A stretch of DNA of 64,000 bases, from contig JAFRAH010000016.1 in assembly GCA_017405525.1 (NCBI GenBank), positions 44,285 through 108,284 on the forward strand. Reading direction: 5' to 3'. Positions 60,042-64,000 of the stretch are shown piece by piece (the first letter of the stretch is position 1; each line of letters starts with the position of its first letter). The notes below the pieces were generated by a model. The model saw nothing but the letters and a program-made list of their open reading frames with translations. It searched no databases and was not told the DNA's origin. This stretch comes from Synergistaceae bacterium (GTDB lineage: Bacteria; Synergistota; Synergistia; Synergistales; Aminobacteriaceae). Position numbers and translations under genes: made by a program.

Positions 60042-60049
60042 GCATTGGT

Positions 60050-60084
60050 AAAAAAATTACCCCCTCAGCTCAAAGCCAAGGGGG
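60050..60084 (-). terminator. Intrinsic terminator of the metNIQ operon
   Basis: On the minus strand CCCCCTTGGC pairs with GCTGAGGGGG (ten pairs with two G-T), 5-nt loop, then TAA and seven T. Its stem is closely like that of the rhaM terminator. Confidence 0.9.
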
Positions 60085-60099
60085 CAATGAATTTCCCTG

Positions 60100-60927
60100 T
60101 TACTTCCTGAAGGGTGCAAGCAAATCCTCATCCCATCCTACAGGTCTGAAGAACCCTCCGTAAAGCTCCGCAAGATGTGCCTTCATCGTCTCGCTCTGGT
60201 AGGCTGCTACTACCTTGCTGTATACCTCAAGTTTTGCGGGGTCAGAAAGGTCTGCAGTACGTGCCGCAATAAGATTCCAATACTCTTTTTCCCGCGCCTG
60301 GTCAGCAAACACCGCATCACTTGCCTTCAGTCCATAGTCGAGGGCGTAAGTGTCATTGATGACCCCTGCCGCAATGTCAGGCAACGCTGAAGGTATCGTG
60401 TTTGCCGCAAGCTCCTGTATCGTTATCTTCTTGCTGTAGCTGGCTATGTCCTCCTTCGTGGGGTTGAAGCCTGCTCCCTCGCGTAACGTTATGAGCCCTG
60501 AAGTCGCGAGTACCTTTATTGCGCGGCCTCCGTTTGTCGGGTCATTAGGGATTGCGATAACGTCCCCGTCCTTGATCTCGTCGAGGCTCTTGATCTTGAT
60601 GGAGTAGAGATTGAGCGGCACTACGAACGTGTTGGCTATGTTCGTCAGCTTGTAGCCCCTGCTCTCAAGTTCATCGGCGAAATATATCCTGTGCTGGAAG
60701 CCGTTAAGGTCAATATCTCCGTCAGCAAGTGCCCTGTTCGGCGTAACGTAGTCGGTGAACTGTATCACTTCAAGGGTGATGCCTTCCTTCGCCAGCATGT
60801 CCTTGACCGGCTGCCACATCTCATCGTAGACGCTCCCGGTAACTCCGAGCCTCACGGTTACGTCAGCTCCTGCACTCAATGCCAGAGCAAAAACTAGTAC
60901 CAACGACAGCAAAAACTTTCTTGCCAT
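60100..60927 (-). CDS. metQ: D-methionine ABC transporter substrate-binding protein
   Basis: Periplasmic NlpA/MetQ-family protein of 275 residues. The signal peptide ends LSAGA before DVTVRLGV, and the usual lipobox cysteine is missing, so the protein is probably soluble. Conserved parts are QFTDYVTPNRALADGDIDLNGFQH in pieces, VVPLNLYSIKIKSLDE, IAIPNDPTNGGRA and VINDTYALDYGL. ATG 60927 has AAAGGA upstream. It is separated from metI by a cupin gene. Confidence 0.92.
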   Translation of the reverse strand: MARKFLLSLVLVFALALSAGADVTVRLGVTGSVYDEMWQPVKDMLAKEGITLEVIQFTDYVTPNRALADGDIDLNGFQHRIYFADELESRGYKLTNIANTFVVPLNLYSIKIKSLDEIKDGDVIAIPNDPTNGGRAIKVLATSGLITLREGAGFNPTKEDIASYSKKITIQELAANTIPSALPDIAAGVINDTYALDYGLKASDAVFADQAREKEYWNLIAARTADLSDPAKLEVYSKVVAAYQSETMKAHLAELYGGFFRPVGWDEDLLAPFRK

Positions 60928-60998
60928 AACTGAATTACATCCTTTCGTGAAAATATCTATCAACACACGGAATAAACATCATCCCGTTATGTCCCTGA

Positions 60999-61334
60999 TC
61001 AGTCCTGCAGGAAGTCCTGACGCACTGGGGTGAATATGTCGAGGAGTTTTCCCGCCTCAATACACAAAGTGCCGTGAACGCATCCGCCCGGAACTACAAC
61101 CGAGTCGCCCGCAGAAAGTTCAACGCTCTCACCATCTGCCGAGTACCTGAAGCGTCCCGAAAGAACGTAGCTGCACTGAGTGTGTGGGTGTGAATGCTCC
61201 GTCCCCACAGCCCCCGCCTCAAATCCTACCTCAACGGCCATCATGTCATCATTCCAAGCAAGGACTCGCCTTGTAGTTCCTTCGCCCAAGTCCTGAAGAA
61301 TAGTATCACTATGACGCGAAAATGCAGCCTTCAT
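60999..61334 (-). CDS. Small cupin protein, KdgF-like
   Basis: A 111-residue single cupin. The first motif is TEHSHPHTQCSYVLSGRF, the second GDSVVVPGGCVHG, and the end LDIFTPVRQDFL is close to KdgF, which opens unsaturated uronates in other bacteria. Its ATG overlaps the metI stop (TAATG). Its presence inside a methionine operon is unusual; a sulfur or amino acid related role is equally possible. Confidence 0.75.
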   Translation of the reverse strand: MKAAFSRHSDTILQDLGEGTTRRVLAWNDDMMAVEVGFEAGAVGTEHSHPHTQCSYVLSGRFRYSADGESVELSAGDSVVVPGGCVHGTLCIEAGKLLDIFTPVRQDFLQD

Positions 61335-62011
61335 TAGTGAGTGTTCCTCCTAGCCAAATATTCACCGAGCCACTGGACGACACTAACGCCCGCAACAAGT
61401 ACTCCCACAACAACCCACGTAATGTCCTGCATGTTCCTGTCATGGCCGTAACGTATCGCGAAATCACCCAGCCCCCCGGCACCCACAGCCCCGGCCATCG
61501 CGGTCAGTCCCAAGAGGCTGATGATGGTTATCGTTACTGCGCGGATTATCGGTGCAAGGCTCTCACGCAAATATACCCGGAATATCACCTCAAACGGGCT
61601 TGACCCCATCGAGAGGGCAGCCTCAACAAGTCCCTTGTCGGTCTGTGCAAGCGCGCTCTCAACCTGACGCGAGAAGAACGGCGTTGCTCCGAATACTAGG
61701 GGAACTATAACACCACGAACGTATATTGCAGTGCCCATAATTGCGCGTGAAAGTGGCATTAGTGCAGTCAGCAATATGATGAATGGGATTGAGCGGAAAA
61801 GGTTAATGATCTTGTCGAGCACCTGATAGACTGGCCGGTTCTCCATGATTCCGCCGGGTTTCGTTACGGTCAGGATTATCCCGAATATCAGCCCAAGCAC
61901 GAAGATTATTGCCCCCGACCATACCTCCATCAACAACGTATCACCGCAGGCCTTCCAGAACTCCGGCAGTCTACGCATAAGGTTCGGCAACAGCGCGTTA
62001 AGCTCTGGCAT
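61334..62011 (-). CDS. metI: D-methionine ABC transporter permease
   Basis: Inner-membrane permease of 225 residues with five hydrophobic segments. The EAA loop reads EAALSMGSSPFEVIFRVYL, and FRSIPFIILL and AGAVGAGGLGDFAIRYG are typical of MetI. The start overlaps metN by 14 nt. Confidence 0.95.
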   Translation of the reverse strand: MPELNALLPNLMRRLPEFWKACGDTLLMEVWSGAIIFVLGLIFGIILTVTKPGGIMENRPVYQVLDKIINLFRSIPFIILLTALMPLSRAIMGTAIYVRGVIVPLVFGATPFFSRQVESALAQTDKGLVEAALSMGSSPFEVIFRVYLRESLAPIIRAVTITIISLLGLTAMAGAVGAGGLGDFAIRYGHDRNMQDITWVVVGVLVAGVSVVQWLGEYLARRNTH

Positions 62012-63035
62012 CCTGAATCACCTCCACACGAATATTTTTCTCCCTGTAGTACTTCATGGCACGTTCTATTCTCTCGCTCTCACCGTTGAAGATTACGACA
62101 GTCCCGCCAACCATGACCCCCGCAACAATCTCGACATCAGCAAGAATAATGTTGATCTCAAGGTCAAATGCACGTGATGCGTATGATATTAGGGGTTCCG
62201 ACACATCGGCATGAATATACACCAGCCGGGCCATGACCTCGCCGGGCTTTAGCCTGACCATTGGGGACTCGTCCTTGATGAGCGTCTCAATCTTTGAGAG
62301 GTTTGACGTTGTTCGGACAAAGTTGCGCGTAACCTGATGCTTAGGGCTTGAGAATATCTCGAAGACATCGCCGGACTCTATGATTTTCCCCGCGTCCATA
62401 ACCGCCGCACGCCTGCATATGTTCTTCACTACCTCCATCTCATGGGTAATCACTACGATGGTCAGGCCCAGCTTCCGGTTCAAGTCCTTGAGGAGCTGGA
62501 GGATTGCCCCGGTTGTCTGGGGGTCTAACGCACTCGTAGCCTCATCACAGAGCAGTATACCCGGATCATTGGCGAGGGCACGGGCGATTGCTACCCTCTG
62601 TTTCTGGCCGCCTGAGAGTTCGGAGGGGTAAGCGTTCTCCTTGTCGGGAATGTCCACCAGTGCGAGGAGCTCACGGACTTTTGCGCGCACCTGTTCGCGT
62701 GTCATGTTTCGGAGGGGGTAGGCTACGTTCTGGAGGACTGTACGGGAGGGCATGAGGTTGAACTGCTGGAAGATCATTCCGATTTTCGTGCGTGCCTTGT
62801 AGAGTTCTTTGGGCTTGAGGGCGGTCATCTCCACGCCGTCGATTTTGACGCTGCCGGAGTCCGGGCGTTCGAGGAGGTTGATACAGCGGACGAGGGTTGA
62901 TTTTCCTGCTCCAGAGAAGCCGATAATCCCGAAGATTTCGCCGTTGTTTATCTTGAGTGATACGTCATTGACCGCATGAATTGCGCTGTTCTTGTCAGCA
63001 TGGAAGTTCTTTACTACGTGTTCAAGTTCAATCAA
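61998..63035 (-). CDS. metN: Methionine ABC transporter ATPase with NIL domain
   Basis: ATPase of 345 residues. Walker A GFSGAGKST, signature LSGGQKQRVAIARAL, Walker B LLCDEATSALDP. The C-terminal about 75 residues form the NIL domain that senses methionine and inhibits transport in relatives. The start is TTG 63035, 11 nt behind AGGAGG. First gene of metN-metI-cupin-metQ. Confidence 0.95.
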   Translation of the reverse strand: MIELEHVVKNFHADKNSAIHAVNDVSLKINNGEIFGIIGFSGAGKSTLVRCINLLERPDSGSVKIDGVEMTALKPKELYKARTKIGMIFQQFNLMPSRTVLQNVAYPLRNMTREQVRAKVRELLALVDIPDKENAYPSELSGGQKQRVAIARALANDPGILLCDEATSALDPQTTGAILQLLKDLNRKLGLTIVVITHEMEVVKNICRRAAVMDAGKIIESGDVFEIFSSPKHQVTRNFVRTTSNLSKIETLIKDESPMVRLKPGEVMARLVYIHADVSEPLISYASRAFDLEINIILADVEIVAGVMVGGTVVIFNGESERIERAMKYYREKNIRVEVIQDARA

Positions 63036-63068
63036 TCGTTCTCAAACCTCCTGTGAAAATTTCGATAT

Positions 63069-63074
63069 ATTATA
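63069..63074 (-). promoter_or_regulatory. Candidate -10 box for metNIQ
   Basis: TATAAT on the minus strand, 33 nt before the TTG start, followed by GAAATTTTCACAGGAGG. The leader is too short for a SAM riboswitch. Confidence 0.55.
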
Positions 63075-63131
63075 CAGAACCACGCAAAATTTACTTCATT
63101 ACCCGTCAAAGGAACAGGAGTGAACAGGGCA

Positions 63132-63168
63132 TAAAAATGGACGACCTCCAATAGTTCGGAAGCCGCCC
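63132..63168 (-). terminator. Intrinsic terminator of the PEP carboxykinase gene
   Basis: On the minus strand GGGCGGCTTCC pairs with GGAGGTCGTCC (eleven pairs, three of them G-T), 8-nt loop, then ATTTTTAT. Confidence 0.75.
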
Positions 63169-63191
63169 GTTGTTTTCGTGTGTTCTAGTCT

Positions 63192-64000
63192 CTAGCCAAT
63201 CTCGGCAATGAGTTTCTCGACAGCCTCGCGTGCATCATCCGGGAGCTTGTCGATACCGCCCCTCTCGGTCTCGCGGGACTTGATGAAGTTCAGCCTGTCC
63301 TGGAACCTCTTGCGGAGCTGAGTCCTGTACTCGTCATTCTTGAGGTCAGCGTCAAAGCCCGGAATCTCCATGATCTTTATGCCGGTCAGATTCCCGAAAG
63401 GTTTCCACTCAGCTTTGCCCTCAACTATGCGCTCAATGATCATGAGTGTGTTCTCTTTGCCTACAGGCTTGCCCATGAAGTTGCCCGTGTTGAGGATGTA
63501 GCAGTCGACACCGTCAGAGATGAGAGCCTTGAACCTCTCGTAGTCCATGCTGAGCGGGTAAGTCCTGAACGGGTTAGCATAGGGCTCACAGACCAGTGCG
63601 TCAGGGTCAACGCCTGGTGCTAAGTTCTCTGCACTCGTTCTCTTTGTGGCCAGTGTTGCGCCAAGAACCGAAGCCAGCGACGGGCCTTCAAGTTTCAGCA
63701 CGGGCGGCAGTGTCGGGTCTCTCATCAGCCAGAATATAGCGTTGAGGGGCTCGTCAATCCTGTCGACTCTGTTGGGCGACCACAGGCGGGACTTTATGGC
63801 TCTTCCGTTGCCGTTGCGGATGTCTTCAGTTACAGCTATGAGCTTTCCGTCAGGTGTCTTGATGCAGCCGCAGTTCTGGAGGGTCAGTATGAACTTGTTA
63901 TCCGGGCATCCGATGGGGTAATCTGCAACCTTGTCGAAGTATGTCGGCTCAAGGGCGATTGCGTACTTGTCCTTCACGTTGACGACGAACGCATCATCAT
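63192..64000 (-). CDS. pckA: Phosphoenolpyruvate carboxykinase (ATP), C-terminal part
   Basis: The last 269 or so residues of a protein that begins beyond the right edge; the frame is open to position 64000 (DDAFVVNVKDKYAIALEP), so the internal GTG at 63977 is not the start. The region resembles the C-terminal part of ATP-dependent PEP carboxykinases: LNAIFWLMRDPTLPPV, a lysine-rich TKRTSAENL, YANPFRTYP, and CYILNTGNFMGKPVGKENTLM. The P-loop and metal site lie outside the window or in NGNGRAIKSRLW. The enzyme interconverts oxaloacetate and PEP. Followed by a terminator. Confidence 0.75.
   Translation of the reverse strand, partial: DDAFVVNVKDKYAIALEPTYFDKVADYPIGCPDNKFILTLQNCGCIKTPDGKLIAVTEDIRNGNGRAIKSRLWSPNRVDRIDEPLNAIFWLMRDPTLPPVLKLEGPSLASVLGATLATKRTSAENLAPGVDPDALVCEPYANPFRTYPLSMDYERFKALISDGVDCYILNTGNFMGKPVGKENTLMIIERIVEGKAEWKPFGNLTGIKIMEIPGFDADLKNDEYRTQLRKRFQDRLNFIKSRETERGGIDKLPDDAREAVEKLIAEIG

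Noticed and set aside
63036..63131. SAM riboswitch before metN
   Set aside because: Only about 25 nt separate the expected transcript start from the ribosome site, and no conserved SAM-aptamer helices are visible.
1..64000. CRISPR arrays, insertion sequences, prophage or integration sites
   Set aside because: No regularly spaced repeats, transposase, integrase or tRNA-adjacent duplications were seen.

Overview
The window reads as a chromosomal segment of a free-living, diderm, probably anaerobic bacterium, most likely a member of Synergistota (inference, moderate confidence). Three solute-binding proteins carry ordinary signal peptides with no lipobox cysteine, which fits a periplasm. An LD-carboxypeptidase, a mannose-1-phosphate guanylyltransferase, a flagellin and a type IV pilin-like protein fit the same envelope. 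The fatty-acid operon has the FapR/FabK make-up usual in Firmicutes and Synergistota. Many peptide and amino-acid uptake genes (Opp, MetNIQ, PutP, DAACS, AEC, peptidase T) suggest an amino-acid and peptide fermenter that also uses sugars. No rRNA, CRISPR array, insertion sequence or prophage was seen. Genes are tightly packed; no stretch over 300 bases lacks a gene.

Layout. 1-7.4 kb: leuS, a pilin-like protein, holA, an LD-carboxypeptidase, a SprA-type putative protease and an AEC transporter (+ strand). 7.3-9.9 kb: kptA, a DAACS symporter and a frameshifted VapBC-like pair (- strand). 9.9-23 kb: an L-rhamnose locus on the - strand (rhaB, rhaA, rhaD, fucO, ABC importer, mutarotase) with an AraC regulator, interrupted by an acyltransferase gene that carries an 11-base poly-G tract. 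23-25 kb: putP, rpsT, tRNA-Leu. 25-28 kb: manC, an M23 peptidase and purine nucleoside phosphorylase. 28.4-35.9 kb: rnc and a fatty-acid/phospholipid operon fapR-plsX-fabK-fabD-fabG-acpP-fabF, without fabH. 36-40 kb: a ferredoxin/NapH-like pair, a DUF616 glycosyltransferase-like gene with a 14-base poly-G tract, and the PTS-dependent dihydroxyacetone kinase genes. 40-50.8 kb: a sugar-acid type catabolic locus (IT-superfamily permease, HyuA-like ATPase, HExxH protein, DlgD/YiaL pair, cyclase-type hydrolase, PanE-like reductase, Zn dehydrogenase, SDR, M28 peptidase, second YhcH). 50.8-52.5 kb: flagellin. 52.5-59.2 kb: an Opp-type peptide importer ending in peptidase T. 59-64 kb: polysaccharide deacetylase, metNIQ with an inserted KdgF-like cupin, and the 3' part of an ATP-type PEP carboxykinase.

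How parts work together. The rhamnose genes give a complete route from import to dihydroxyacetone phosphate plus lactaldehyde, with FucO to dispose of the latter. The Opp operon couples peptide uptake to intracellular cleavage. The 40-50 kb genes resemble the E. coli yiaKL and idn/lgo hexonate modules but with extra, unassigned enzymes; this is the best candidate for an undescribed pathway. The two long G tracts, both in genes for cell-surface carbohydrate, suggest phase-variable glycans. All functional calls come from reading the sequence and remembered family motifs; no database search was run.
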